64,000 bases of DNA from Polyangiaceae bacterium (GCA_025936115.1 JAICTZ010000029.1:1-64000), one strand, 5' to 3'; shown: positions 1 through 8,502, counted from the stretch's first letter. Made by a program: numbers and translations. Notes: generated by a model from the sequence alone, not told the origin.

Positions 1-1753
1 AGTCACTGAAGACAGCGAGCGCCGCGGTGAGCTGACCGCTCGTGCAGAGCTCGGCGCTCGAGCACCGGTTTGCGCCGCAGTCGCTGGCGACGTTGCAGGT
101 CTGACCGATGGCGCAGCTTGCCGCACAACTGCCGCCGCAATCGACGTCCGTCTCGGTGCCGTCCTTCGCGCCGTCCGTGCACGATGCGACGCAGACGCCG
201 CCGACGCAGCTGTCGCTCCAGCAATCCGCGTCCGCGCCGCAGCTCTTGCCCTCGTCGCACGGCACGCAGCTCGGTCCGCCGCAATCGACGTCGGTTTCAC
301 CCGCGCTCTTCGAGCCGTCAGCGCAGTTCGCCGGTACGGGCGCGGCGCTCCCGTCGAGGCACGCCGGTGCGGTCGTACCGCCCGGCACCTTCACGGCGAC
401 GCGCACCGACGAACCGTCTTGGGAGAGCACGCGGACACGGACGCCCGCCGGATCGCCGAAGATCTTGCCCAAGCCGAGATTCGCGTCCCAAAACGGCCCG
501 TTCGCGCTGCTCGAGCCCGGCGTCATGTCGAGGATGCTCGAGCCCGTGAGCCCCGAATTGCCGGACGGATCGACGTCGAAGTCGGTGTGAACCAGCACTC
601 CGTCGTGCATCGGCGCGCTCGCGAACTGATCCGCGCCGTCGAAGCCGATCGGCTGCCGGTGCTCGAGGTAGTAGTAGCAGGGCCCGCCGATGCCCGGCGG
701 CTCGGTCGGGAAGACCGGCGGACACAGCTCGGGCGCGAGCGGGACGCGGATGGCTTGGACGCCCGTCGACGAAAGCTCCGTAGGATCGAGCGTGAACACC
801 GCGTCACGCGTGGCCGTCACGGAGTTGCACCCCGAGAACCAACCTTGCGTGAGCTTCTCGTACGCGTTGAGGTGCGTCGCCGAGCCGGCCATCGGATCGT
901 ACGGATCGCCGTATTCCGCGTAGAACTGGCACTGGCTCGACGTGCCGATGGCGCCGCCGCATTGATACGAATGCGCGTGCCAGAAGCCGAGGTTGTGCCC
1001 GAGCTCGTGCGTGAGGAGCGCGGGCGGGAAGGAACCGTTGTACCAGGTGCGGCGCGCCGGCGCGGCTGGGACGCCCACGTCGCCGAAAGCGGAGAAGTTA
1101 CAGCCCGAGGTCGTCGCCACGAGATAGCCGACGTGCTCGTATTGTGAGAGATCGATGCCGGCGTTCGCGGCGGCTGCATCGGCCGAATCCGCGATGGTGT
1201 GGATGTCACAGCTCGAGGGTGCCGGGATCTGCAGCCAGTCGAAGACGTGGCCGTCGAAGGTGCGCTGCCCGTACGACGCCTCGGCATAGAGCGCGGCGGC
1301 CGAGCCCGGCCCACTGAAGAGCTCGGCGTCGACGTCGGCTGGCGTGGTGCTGTCAGGCCCATTCCACTCTACGAGCAGCATCGCCATGTGGCGGGTGCCC
1401 GGCGTGATGACTGCCTCGCGCTCCACGCCGAGAGCGCCGCGCTGCCCGAGCTCCGTATACGTATCGACGCGGAACGCGTGATCCAAAAGCTCGCTGCCGC
1501 GCACGCGAAGGACAGCGTGCGGCTCGAGCTTCGGCGGCGTGGCGAACTGCAGCTCCTCTTCGGAGCCGTCGTCTCTTCGTAACGCGTAACGCGTGACGGT
1601 GCTGCCGTCACGCAGGATCCCGGCTTGGATCACGAGCTTGCCCTCGTGCTCCCCAGCAGCCGGAACGTTGCCGCTGCAACCATAGAGAGCAGCGAGCAGG
1701 CCCGAAGCAACGAACTTCCCAGAAAAACCCCGAACGATTCTTTGTGCGGACAT
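1..1753 (-). CDS. Metzincin zinc-metalloprotease lipoprotein (3' end cut by window edge)
   Basis: Open to the left edge; 584 residues are visible. It starts at an ATG after an AAAGGGGCGGAA ribosome site. The signal peptide ends in a lipobox LYGC with Cys26, so it is probably lipid-anchored. A HELGHNLGFWH zinc site at residues 249-259 fits the metzincin pattern HExxHxxGxxH, and a downstream DPMAG sequence fits the Met-turn. This resembles M11 (gametolysin-like) peptidases. From about residue 480 to the cut are Cys-rich repeats of the ETDVDCGG type, common in myxobacterial surface proteins. A secreted or surface protease is well supported; substrate is unknown. Each strand-shadow reading in this stretch is shorter and of atypical composition. 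Confidence 0.85.
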   Translation of the reverse strand, partial: MSAQRIVRGFSGKFVASGLLAALYGCSGNVPAAGEHEGKLVIQAGILRDGSTVTRYALRRDDGSEEELQFATPPKLEPHAVLRVRGSELLDHAFRVDTYTELGQRGALGVEREAVITPGTRHMAMLLVEWNGPDSTTPADVDAELFSGPGSAAALYAEASYGQRTFDGHVFDWLQIPAPSSCDIHTIADSADAAAANAGIDLSQYEHVGYLVATTSGCNFSAFGDVGVPAAPARRTWYNGSFPPALLTHELGHNLGFWHAHSYQCGGAIGTSSQCQFYAEYGDPYDPMAGSATHLNAYEKLTQGWFSGCNSVTATRDAVFTLDPTELSSTGVQAIRVPLAPELCPPVFPTEPPGIGGPCYYYLEHRQPIGFDGADQFASAPMHDGVLVHTDFDVDPSGNSGLTGSSILDMTPGSSSANGPFWDANLGLGKIFGDPAGVRVRVLSQDGSSVRVAVKVPGGTTAPACLDGSAAPVPANCADGSKSAGETDVDCGGPSCVPCDEGKSCGADADCWSDSCVGGVCVASCTDGAKDGTETDVDCGGSCAASCAIGQTCNVASDCGANRCSSAELCTSGQLTAALAVFSD

Positions 1754-1982
1754 TTCCGCCCCTTTCGCGGTGGTCCTCGTTCATAAGCACCGGACGCGCG
1801 TCCACCAGTCCCCCGCCGAGTCGACGCATGACGCCCCACTTCGTCACGCGACGGGCGTCACGGGCTCGCCACTTGCGCGCTCGAATGCAGCGGACGGAGC
1901 CGTGCGGCTACTGCGGTACAATCTGCCACAGGGCGGCGCCCGCATTCGACCCGTTGCAGCGGATCCCTCGGGCGCGAGCTCC

Positions 1983-2011
1983 TTGACGCATACTGGCGTG
2001 TGTAATACTAT
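1983..2011 (+). promoter_or_regulatory. Sigma70-type promoter of the toxin-antitoxin pair
   Basis: TTGACG (1983-1988) lies exactly 17 bases before TACTAT (2006-2011). The antitoxin ATG begins 8 bases after the end of the -10 element, so a normal transcription start would fall on or next to the ATG and give a leaderless mRNA. No Shine-Dalgarno sequence precedes the ATG, consistent with this. Confidence 0.6.
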
Positions 2012-2018
2012 CGTATGC
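1988..2018. promoter_or_regulatory. Inverted repeat overlapping the antitoxin promoter
   Basis: GCATAC (1988-1993) and GTATGC (2013-2018) form 6-base arms flanking the -10 element. The position suits autoregulation by the RHH antitoxin, as is known for such pairs. Binding itself is inference. Confidence 0.45.
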
Positions 2019-2270
2019 ATGCAGGTGGACCGCCTCTCCATCACCATGGACCCGCGCCTCGGCGCGGCAGCGCGGCGTGCCGCCCGGCGTGCGCGGGTGA
2101 GCCTGTCGGCGTGGATCGCCGAGGCGACGGCGGATCGGGTGCGAAATGAGGCACTGGGCCATGCTCTCGATCAGTGGGAGGCGGAGGATGGAACGTTCAC
2201 TTCCAAAGAGCTCACCGCGGCCGCAGAGGTCTTGGGGCTCAAGCGCAAGCCGAGAGGCCGCCGCAAGTGA
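2019..2270 (+). CDS. Ribbon-helix-helix antitoxin
   Basis: 83 residues. The N-terminus gives a beta strand (DRLSITMDP) followed by two basic helices with a LSAWIAEATADRV-type second helix, matching CopG/RHH antitoxins that bind DNA as dimers. The C-terminal half, rich in acidic and then basic residues (EAEDGTFTSKEL to GRRK), is the expected toxin-neutralising part. The stop overlaps the GTG of the PIN gene by 4 bases, so the two are probably translated as a coupled pair. An upstream in-frame start is possible, but the promoter sits between it and this ATG, so I chose 2019. Confidence 0.8.
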   Translation: MQVDRLSITMDPRLGAAARRAARRARVSLSAWIAEATADRVRNEALGHALDQWEAEDGTFTSKELTAAAEVLGLKRKPRGRRK

Positions 2271-2644
2271 AGGCCGTCCTCGACACCGGTGCCTTCGTTG
2301 CGATTGAAAAGCGCGACCGGCGCATGGGCGCCATGCTGCGCGTGCTAGAGCAGCATCGGATCCCCGTCGAGACCAGCGCTGCGGTCATTGCGCAAGTATG
2401 GCGCGACGGGAGAAAACAGGTTGCGCTCGCACGCGTGCTCCCGGGCGTCAGCGTCCGAGCACTCGCGCCGAACGACGACAAGCGCACAGGGGAGTTGCTG
2501 GCACTGGCTCGGAAGGACGACGTCATCGACGCACACGTCGTTCTCGGAGTGGGCGACGGTGACCGCGTGTTCACGAGCGATCCCAACGACATCGAACATC
2601 TGTTGGCCGTGCGTAATATCGATGCAGCCGTGATCAGGACCTGA
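2267..2644 (+). CDS. PIN-domain ribonuclease toxin (VapC-like)
   Basis: 125 residues, starting with a GTG inside the GTGA overlap with the antitoxin stop. Features of a PIN domain: a first strand ending in Asp6 (AVLDTGAF), a middle helix with VIAQVWRDG, and C-terminal acidic residues in DDVIDAHVV (Asp88) and FTSDPND (Asp105). VapC toxins use these acids to hold Mg2+ and cleave RNA. The conserved middle acid is hard to place here, because the usual Glu position reads Gln (IAQVW), as seen in one PIN subgroup. It pairs with the preceding RHH gene. Confidence 0.8.
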   Translation: MKAVLDTGAFVAIEKRDRRMGAMLRVLEQHRIPVETSAAVIAQVWRDGRKQVALARVLPGVSVRALAPNDDKRTGELLALARKDDVIDAHVVLGVGDGDRVFTSDPNDIEHLLAVRNIDAAVIRT

Positions 2645-2770
2645 GCCGGCGTCGTCTGATGCGTGCGAGCGGTGCTGGCAGCATTCGACGCCAGGTCGCG
2701 TGAATGGGAACACCAGCAACCCGAGATCAGGTCGAACAACGCTCGCGATTCGCGAGCGGCAGCGCGCGCA

Positions 2771-2911
2771 CGCTTTGGGCACGAGCTCGACGTCGACGCG
2801 CATCGCGTGGCATGAGTCGCCCTCGCGCTGGACGCAGACGTCGCCAATCTGGACGCGCTCGGGGTAGTAGCCGTCTGCCGTGATTTCGACGGCGCAGCTC
2901 GCCTCGAGGAC
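2771..2911 (-). pseudogene. Fragment of a carboxypeptidase-regulatory-like lipoprotein domain
   Basis: A reading frame opening just after a TAG (2912-2914) encodes about 47 residues of sensible protein: Cys-containing strands around EITADGYYPERVQIGD and a CHAMRVDVELVP end. This resembles the C-terminal part of beta-sandwich domains in myxobacterial lipoproteins. No start codon or signal peptide precedes it, and the frame then runs into sequence antisense to the PIN gene with no protein-like character. It looks like the surviving tail of a lost gene. Confidence 0.35.
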
Positions 2912-2931
2912 CTATGACGTAGTTGGCCGCG

Positions 2932-4254
2932 TCAGAACTGCGTGAAGAACGCCCAGGACTCCTGGGGAATCCAGTTGGCGCTCGAGCCCGGGTCGCTGTT
3001 GATGTTCGTGTGGGGGCCGTTGAAGGTGCAGACTTTGGTGGGCGCGCCCGCCATGCAACCCGTGAAGTCGACGCAGAGATGCGGCCCCGACGTCCAGGTC
3101 GGGATGTCCGCGGGGACCATGCAGCCGTTGTCCGTCCCGTGCTCGATGGCGATGTACTTCGAGCCCTGGGTCGTGCTGTTGCCATTGATCCACGGACAGG
3201 TGGTGTCGCTCATCCCCGTGGTTTGCATCCAGGCGATGGGCTCGTGAGTCTTGGGAGGTACGTAGATGTTGTAGTTGGCAGGCGCGATGCCAACGGCCGC
3301 GCGAATGTCCTTCTGGTGGTTCACGGAGAGCGAGTAAGTCATCATGCCGCCGAAGCTGAACCCGGTCGCGAACACGCGCGTCGTGTCGATGCAGAGATTA
3401 TCTTTGACGTAGGCGAGGATGTCGTCGAAGAGCACTTGGTCCGTGTTCTTCGACGTATCCCAGGTGCCGTTCGGATTCCCCGGCAGCGCCTGAGGCGCGA
3501 GGAAGATCGCGGCATTCTCTCCCGTCGCCAGCGGCTTGAGGAAATAGAAGTTCTGCTGCTGGACAGCCTCCGCCGTGCTGCTGATCCAGTGAGACGTATA
3601 GAAGAACCGATACGGCTTGTTCATGTCGTAGTTGGTGGGAATGTCGAGGATGTACGACCGCTCGACTCCTCCACTCATGATCGTCTTCTTGCCGCTGGTC
3701 AGCGTGCTGGCCTTGCCGCAACCGGCGCTCGGCGCGGCGGGGTTCTTGAGCGGCAGCATGCTCAGCGAGCCGCCGCCGGCCGTGCCGGATCCTGCTGTGC
3801 CGCTTCCCCCGTTTGCGGCTCCCGCCGTGCCTCCGCTCCCGCCGGTCGCAGTGTTTCCGCCTCCACCGGTCGCGCTCCGTCCGCCGCTACCCCTGCCGCC
3901 GCTGCCGGGTCTTCCAGAGGTGCCCGTCATGCCCGCGGAGCTCGTCATGCCCGCGGAGCTCGTCGTGCCACCTGAACTCGTCGTGCCACCTGAACTCGTC
4001 GTGCCACCTGAACTCGTCGTGCCACCCGAACTCGTCGTGCCACCCGAACTCGTCGTGCCGCCCGAACTCGTCGTGCCACCCGAACTCGTCGTGCCGCCCG
4101 AACTCGTCGTGCCGCCCGAACTCGTCGTGCCCGCGCCGCTGGGGGACGTTCCGCCTGATCCCGAAGGAGGCCCTTCGCTGCCTGCCGCGCAAGCGCCCGC
4201 AACAAGGGAGAAAGCGACAACCGTCAAGTTCGATGAACAGCGACCCTTGGTCAT
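2932..4254 (-). CDS. Lipoprotein esterase, CE1/PHB-depolymerase-like, with hexapeptide-repeat arm
   Basis: 440 residues, preceded by a TAGGAGC ribosome site. The lipobox AGAC gives Cys22. Residues about 25-165 are Gly/Ser/Thr/Ala-rich, including eleven tandem six-residue units. The catalytic part starts near CGKASTLTSG and carries the nucleophile Ser300 in GFSFGG and a late His in FNGPHT, fitting alpha/beta-hydrolase esterases of the feruloyl esterase/LpqC group. Two further paralogues sit at 22888 and 44154 and share the CGK..TLTSG entry and GFSxGG. Expected role: removal of feruloyl or acetyl groups from plant polysaccharide. Substrate is inferred. Confidence 0.8.
   Translation of the reverse strand: MTKGRCSSNLTVVAFSLVAGACAAGSEGPPSGSGGTSPSGAGTTSSGGTTSSGGTTSSGGTTSSGGTTSSGGTTSSGGTTSSGGTTSSGGTTSSGGTTSSAGMTSSAGMTGTSGRPGSGGRGSGGRSATGGGGNTATGGSGGTAGAANGGSGTAGSGTAGGGSLSMLPLKNPAAPSAGCGKASTLTSGKKTIMSGGVERSYILDIPTNYDMNKPYRFFYTSHWISSTAEAVQQQNFYFLKPLATGENAAIFLAPQALPGNPNGTWDTSKNTDQVLFDDILAYVKDNLCIDTTRVFATGFSFGGMMTYSLSVNHQKDIRAAVGIAPANYNIYVPPKTHEPIAWMQTTGMSDTTCPWINGNSTTQGSKYIAIEHGTDNGCMVPADIPTWTSGPHLCVDFTGCMAGAPTKVCTFNGPHTNINSDPGSSANWIPQESWAFFTQF
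3941..4138 (-). repeat. Eleven 18-bp tandem repeats encoding SSGGTT units
   Basis: CTCGTC recurs every 18 bases from 3941 to 4121 (eleven times), mostly as CTCGTCGTGCCRCCCGAA. The last two units in protein order read SSAGMT instead of SSGGTT. Because the unit is a multiple of three, gain or loss of copies keeps the reading frame. Confidence 0.9.
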
Positions 4255-4484
4255 AGAATGCTCCTAACGTCCACGGCCACCGCTGAGGCGCGCCGATTGC
4301 GCCGCACGAGGTGCCTTGAATTGCAGTGGGATGCTTGCGCAGGTTCCAGTGCACTTAGTCGCGATTTGTGGTTCACATTCCAACGCGAGCGCGAACTTCC
4401 CGCCGAGGCAGATCGACGTACCGCGCTTCGATTGGAAGCGTCCGTAACGAATCAGCTGCGGCCTCGAAGTGACGTGGCCTCGCC

Positions 4485-4919
4485 TCACCGCGCGACTGGC
4501 AACTCGTCGTACCCGCGACCTCTGAACTCGAGCAGACAGAACCCGTTGCCGAACGGGTCGGATAGCAGTGCGAGCCGTCCGTAGGCGTGCTCACTCACGG
4601 CTCCCTCGAGCGTCGCACCCGCGTCCACCGCGCGTGCGAGCGCCCGCTGGAGGTCCCCTACGACGAAATCGAGATGCACCGGTGTCCAATGCCGAGCGTA
4701 GTTGCGGCCTTGCCGTGCTCCCACGAAGGGCGCGCTACCGGCGCTCTTCTGGAGCAAGTACAAAGGCACCTCGGCTCCGAGGAGCTCCACGAACTCCACG
4801 TCGAAACGCCGGCCCACGTGAAGCCCGAGCCCTTGCGTGTAAAACGCAATCGCCCGCTCGATGTCGTCGACGTCCAGATTGATCAAGAGGCGCGGCAGCG
4901 GTCCTCCTCCTCGCTCCAT
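4485..4919 (-). CDS. VOC-superfamily (glyoxalase/bleomycin-resistance-like) protein
   Basis: 144 residues, about the normal length of a two-module VOC protein. The first module carries the DVDDIERAIAFYTQGLGL pattern; the second has a likely metal-site His in WTPVHLDFVV and a C-terminal Glu in CLLEF preceded by SDPFGNGF. These are hallmarks of glyoxalase-fold enzymes, but the fold serves many reactions and the substrate cannot be told. The ATG has no good ribosome site in front; a GAGGAGGA run lies just inside the frame, so a slightly later alternative start is possible. It stands alone between two lipoprotein genes. Confidence 0.8.
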   Translation of the reverse strand: MERGGGPLPRLLINLDVDDIERAIAFYTQGLGLHVGRRFDVEFVELLGAEVPLYLLQKSAGSAPFVGARQGRNYARHWTPVHLDFVVGDLQRALARAVDAGATLEGAVSEHAYGRLALLSDPFGNGFCLLEFRGRGYDELPVAR

Positions 4920-5160
4920 ACAGGCCAGGCAATCAGCCTTTACCAGAGCATGTTCAGCGCTTCGCGCATCGGTTCCGTGCCGATGCGGCCGAATCCGGTT
5001 CCGATGACTCTCAGTGTCACGAGCTCGACGCTATCACTGAACGGCCAGGAGCCGGCCGATCAGCCGTAGGAGCGCCTGCTTCCCCTCGCGCGCCGGATGG
5101 CCGCAGGAGCCGTCCCTCACGATCGAGGTCCTCTACGGCAGCGAGCCGCCGCGGCAGCGC

Positions 5161-6366
5161 TCAGTCGATGCCCTCGGCGCGCAGGATGATCTCGGCGATT
5201 GAACACGTGAGGCCGTCGCTCGACGGGACGGGGACGGAGACGTAGTCGGTCTGCCCGCGCGCGGTCAGCTTGCAGTCGGCGGCGTCGGCCGTGCCGAAGG
5301 TGATCGTGGTGTCCGTGAAGATCACCTCCGAAACCGGCGCCGACGAGTACTCCTCAATCACGAAGTACGCGAGGTTCTGCGCTTGTCCGAGCATGTCGAT
5401 GCTGTAGCTGACCTTCTCGCCGGTCTGCTGATCCGTCACGGTCTGCGTCCACACGGTCCCGGCCAGCGCCATGTCGATGATCAACGTGTCGCCGACGCCA
5501 ACCGTCATGACAGTACCGCCCTGGCAACCCGTGTACCCCGGCTCGTTCCCGAAGGTGTTGACGTATTGACCGGAGATCCACCAGCTTGAATACGCGCGCG
5601 GCTGATTGCCCGGCGCGCACGACGAGCCCCAGGTGAGCACCGGCTGAAGCACCCCGTTGTCGATCGGTTCGAAGTTGGCGCCGTCGGGCTGGAGGCCCGG
5701 CCACAGGAACAGTGTTCCCGAGCGCGGCGGCTCGGGTGGGACGACCATCGTCGTCTGCAGACGCACCATCTGGTTTCGTGAGTTGGATTGAAAGAGAACG
5801 GTGCCGTAGCCGCTGACACGGCCGCCCGGCGCCTCGGGGCCCATCCCAGCGGCGCCCCCGGTGCCCGCGCCGGTCTGACCGCTCGCGCCCCCACGGCCAG
5901 CAGCCCCGGTCCGACCACCGCCGCCGTGCCCGGCCGAGTCCTTCACGCCGCCGCCGCCGTCGGCGCGACCCCCCGCGCCGGCGCGACCGCCGGCCCCGCC
6001 CAGGTGACCCGCCGCTCCGGCAACCGCGCCGCCACTGCCGCCTTCTCCGCTTCGTCCCCCGGCTCCAGCGCCGACGTTGCCGCCGCGACCGAGCGTCTCT
6101 CCGCCGGCTCCGGCACCGCCGCCCGTCGCGTTCGCCCCGCCGGCGTCAGGCGCGTGGCCGCCCGTCGCGTTCACACCGCCGGTGGCGTTCACGCCGCCCG
6201 TGGCGTTCATTCCACCCGTCGCGTTCACTCCCGCGGCCGCGTTCACTCCGCCCGTGGCGCTTCCGCCCGCCCCCTCGCGTTCAGGCAACGAGTCGCCCGA
6301 CCCGCAGCCAACCAAGGCCTGACATCCAGCGACGGCAACGGCCCACGAAGCGAGCTTGATGCTCAT
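5161..6366 (-). CDS. Lipoprotein with concanavalin/lectin-like domain resembling fungal secreted proteins
   Basis: 401 residues. Lipobox LVGC gives Cys21. A long Gly/Ala/Asn arm to about residue 185 includes NATGG repeats. The C-terminal 215 residues hold conserved-looking elements: LFLWPGLQPDG, NGVLQPVLTWG, AYSSWWISGQYVNTFG, TVWTQTVTDQQTGE and a late CSIAEIILRAEG. From memory this pattern occurs in secreted proteins of basidiomycete fungi; it is not an enzyme family I can name. The beta-rich, Trp-rich character suggests a glycan-binding or jelly-roll protein. A GGAGG ribosome site abuts the ATG with no spacer, which is unusual. Function unknown. Confidence 0.75.
   Translation of the reverse strand: MSIKLASWAVAVAGCQALVGCGSGDSLPEREGAGGSATGGVNAAAGVNATGGMNATGGVNATGGVNATGGHAPDAGGANATGGGAGAGGETLGRGGNVGAGAGGRSGEGGSGGAVAGAAGHLGGAGGRAGAGGRADGGGGVKDSAGHGGGGRTGAAGRGGASGQTGAGTGGAAGMGPEAPGGRVSGYGTVLFQSNSRNQMVRLQTTMVVPPEPPRSGTLFLWPGLQPDGANFEPIDNGVLQPVLTWGSSCAPGNQPRAYSSWWISGQYVNTFGNEPGYTGCQGGTVMTVGVGDTLIIDMALAGTVWTQTVTDQQTGEKVSYSIDMLGQAQNLAYFVIEEYSSAPVSEVIFTDTTITFGTADAADCKLTARGQTDYVSVPVPSSDGLTCSIAEIILRAEGID
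6167..6256 (-). repeat. Five 18-bp tandem repeats encoding NATGG units
   Basis: GCGTTC recurs at 6167, 6185, 6203, 6221 and 6239, exactly 18 bases apart, encoding VNATGG/MNATGG and one VNAAAG variant in the lipoprotein arm. Confidence 0.85.
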
Positions 6367-6477
6367 CCTCCTACAGTTACCCCAAGGCCTCCCGAGCTCC
6401 AGATTTCCTGACGGCGCCGTTCGTCGCCGGCGCCCGGTGGGTGATAGCCGAGCGCGGCGCGCTTGCAGGAGGGCGGA

Positions 6478-8502
6478 TCAGTGCTCGCAGCCGATGCGCT
6501 CGGATCCAATGGCGATGGCGTCGATCCAAAGGTCGAGCGGCGTCGAGAGCGTGCTACCCCAGCCAATTTCTACGTAGTCGATTTCGGGCGTCGAATATTT
6601 GCCGGAGTCGACCGTGCTCGCGAGAGCGGGCGTCGCATGCAGCGCGGGGCGCTCCACGTTGTTCCAGAAGACGCGTGCCTCGTCCGACAGCCCGTCGTTG
6701 TACCATTCGAGGCAAATCCATTCGCCGGCGGGGATTTGCGCGTCGGGCGAGTCCTTGAGCGACACGAACGGCGTCTGCAGCGTGTGCTCGAGCACGTTGC
6801 TCCCGGCGCCGTCGGAATAGCCACCGAGCGTCACGCCACCATTCGCGGGGATCGCGTCGTCGGCGCGCACGAGCGACCACGGCCCAATATCGCTCGGCAG
6901 TGCCTCGAGGTAGACGAACAGCCTGAGCCAGAAACGATCATAGGGCCGCGGGAACGCAGTCCACGATTCGACCGTGCCGCCGCCGAACGCGGCCGCGTTG
7001 TGCACGTGCAGGGCGTAGTCGCCGCGCGCGGCGTGCACTTGGTCGACGGTAATGTCGCCGAGCTTGGACCAGTCGCTGTCCAAGTCACCGCTCTCGAAGT
7101 CCTCGCATTGCACCGCGTTCGGGCTGCAGCGCGTATTCCCGCCAAAATCGTTGGGGTCGGTCGAGAACGAGCCGCCACCGCTGCCTCCGTTACCTTCGCC
7201 GCCGGCGCCGCCCGCGCCGTCAGAGGGCGGGCTACCGTCGGGCGTGCCGTGGTAAAGCCCGCTCGACGTGGCGAGATACACGTTCTGTGCGCTCGCGGCC
7301 CAGACGCCGGTGATGCGCGGGCCGGTCGCGGTACCGATGGCTTGGCCCGCACTGAACTCGTCGCCGTTCGTCACGTACAGCTTGCCGTTCTGCGTGCCCA
7401 CGTAGACGAGACCGTCGCGTCCCCAGAGGCTGATGGGCGCGTCGCTGCTCAGCGTGAGCACTGAGCGCCACGCTCCGTCGCCCGCCGAGAACCAGATCGA
7501 ATGGCTGCCGATGGCATAGACGTGACGCGCGTCGAGCCCGAACACCCGGCTCAGGTACTCACCCGTCGTCGCCTGGGAGTGCCACGTGCCGTCGCCGTTC
7601 GAATGGAAGACGTTCGGTTGGTCGAGTGACGCGGTGGCGACCGTGTACAGGTCGTTCGGCGAGCTGCCCCAGACGGAATTGGCAGGCGGGCCTTTGTCGA
7701 TCTTCTGCCAGTTGTTCAACGTCCCGTGAAAGAGGGCTCCCGTCGCGAGGTACATGTCGTCGGGGCCGAAGCCGAAGACCTGATAGACCGGGCCAGATAC
7801 GTTGTAGAGGTCACGCCGCGTCCAAGAGCCGGCGCCGCTCGCGTGGCCGAGCTTGCCGCCCGCGATGCCGACGTAGACATCCGTCGCCGAGCTGCCCCAC
7901 ACCGAGTAGAATTCGAGCGACGTCGTCGACACGTGCTCGCGGACGAAAGTGCCGTCGCCCGGATCATGCGCGATGGTGCCGCCGTACCCGACCGCGTAGA
8001 CCTCGCCGCCGTCGGTGCCCCAGACGTCGTCGAGGGGGTCGCCGATCGGCTCGCGGAAGTAGACGAGCGCGCCGGGCAGCGCTACCGGCTCACCGCTGCC
8101 GACTCCGCCTTCGCCGGCCTGCATGCCGGAGCCACCACTACCCGCCGTGCCAGTGGACCCGCCCCGGCCAGCGCTCGAGCCGCCCGTGCCCGAGCCACCC
8201 GTGCTCGAGCCGCCGGTACCCGAGCCGCCGGTGCCGGAACCAGCCGTGCCCGAGGTGGCCGCTCCGGCTGCACCTTGGCCGCCCGTTCCGCCGGCCGCAC
8301 GCCCGCTTCCCCCGCTGTCGCCCTTACCGCCGCTGCTATCCCTGCCAGCGGTCACCGCGCCGCCGCTCGCGCCGTGACTGGCACGAGCTCCGCTCGCGTC
8401 GCCGTCCCCATGGGAAGACGACCCACACGCCGCGAGCCACGCAGCAACGCTACTCGCCAGCACGAACCGCGCGTGAGCTCCCACTTCACCAACATAAGCC
8501 AT
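6478..8502 (-). CDS. Lipoprotein with beta-propeller and concanavalin-like domains
   Basis: 674 residues. Lipobox LAAC gives Cys26, followed by an arm with SGTGG units to about residue 135. Residues about 140-410 hold at least six blades of about 45 residues with recurring VWGxxxxDVY/LYxV and W-containing strands, as in YCF48/Kelch-type propellers that report on their targets by binding. A second short Gly-rich spacer leads to a C-terminal domain (about 445-674) starting CEDFESGDLDSDW and ending DLWIDAIAIG, a beta-sandwich pattern common in sugar-binding and polysaccharide-lyase-like proteins. No catalytic residues are recognisable. The ATG again directly follows GGAGG. Confidence 0.75.
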   Translation of the reverse strand: MAYVGEVGAHARFVLASSVAAWLAACGSSSHGDGDASGARASHGASGGAVTAGRDSSGGKGDSGGSGRAAGGTGGQGAAGAATSGTAGSGTGGSGTGGSSTGGSGTGGSSAGRGGSTGTAGSGGSGMQAGEGGVGSGEPVALPGALVYFREPIGDPLDDVWGTDGGEVYAVGYGGTIAHDPGDGTFVREHVSTTSLEFYSVWGSSATDVYVGIAGGKLGHASGAGSWTRRDLYNVSGPVYQVFGFGPDDMYLATGALFHGTLNNWQKIDKGPPANSVWGSSPNDLYTVATASLDQPNVFHSNGDGTWHSQATTGEYLSRVFGLDARHVYAIGSHSIWFSAGDGAWRSVLTLSSDAPISLWGRDGLVYVGTQNGKLYVTNGDEFSAGQAIGTATGPRITGVWAASAQNVYLATSSGLYHGTPDGSPPSDGAGGAGGEGNGGSGGGSFSTDPNDFGGNTRCSPNAVQCEDFESGDLDSDWSKLGDITVDQVHAARGDYALHVHNAAAFGGGTVESWTAFPRPYDRFWLRLFVYLEALPSDIGPWSLVRADDAIPANGGVTLGGYSDGAGSNVLEHTLQTPFVSLKDSPDAQIPAGEWICLEWYNDGLSDEARVFWNNVERPALHATPALASTVDSGKYSTPEIDYVEIGWGSTLSTPLDLWIDAIAIGSERIGCEH

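Noticed and set aside
3941..4138. Tandem repeats considered as a possible CRISPR array.
   Set aside because: Units are contiguous with no unique spacers and lie inside a coding frame.
3632..4267. Long plus-strand frame with repeated VVPPEL units opposite the esterase arm.
   Set aside because: It is the antisense image of the SSGGTT repeats; no signal or domain, and the minus-strand frame has a clear lipobox and catalytic residues.
5080..5160. Plus-strand sequence reading EPSLTIEVLYGSEPPRQR, like the start of a solute-binding/VWA protein.
   Set aside because: Only about 20 residues, no start or continuation, and it runs into the antisense of the next gene; too short to call even as a fragment.
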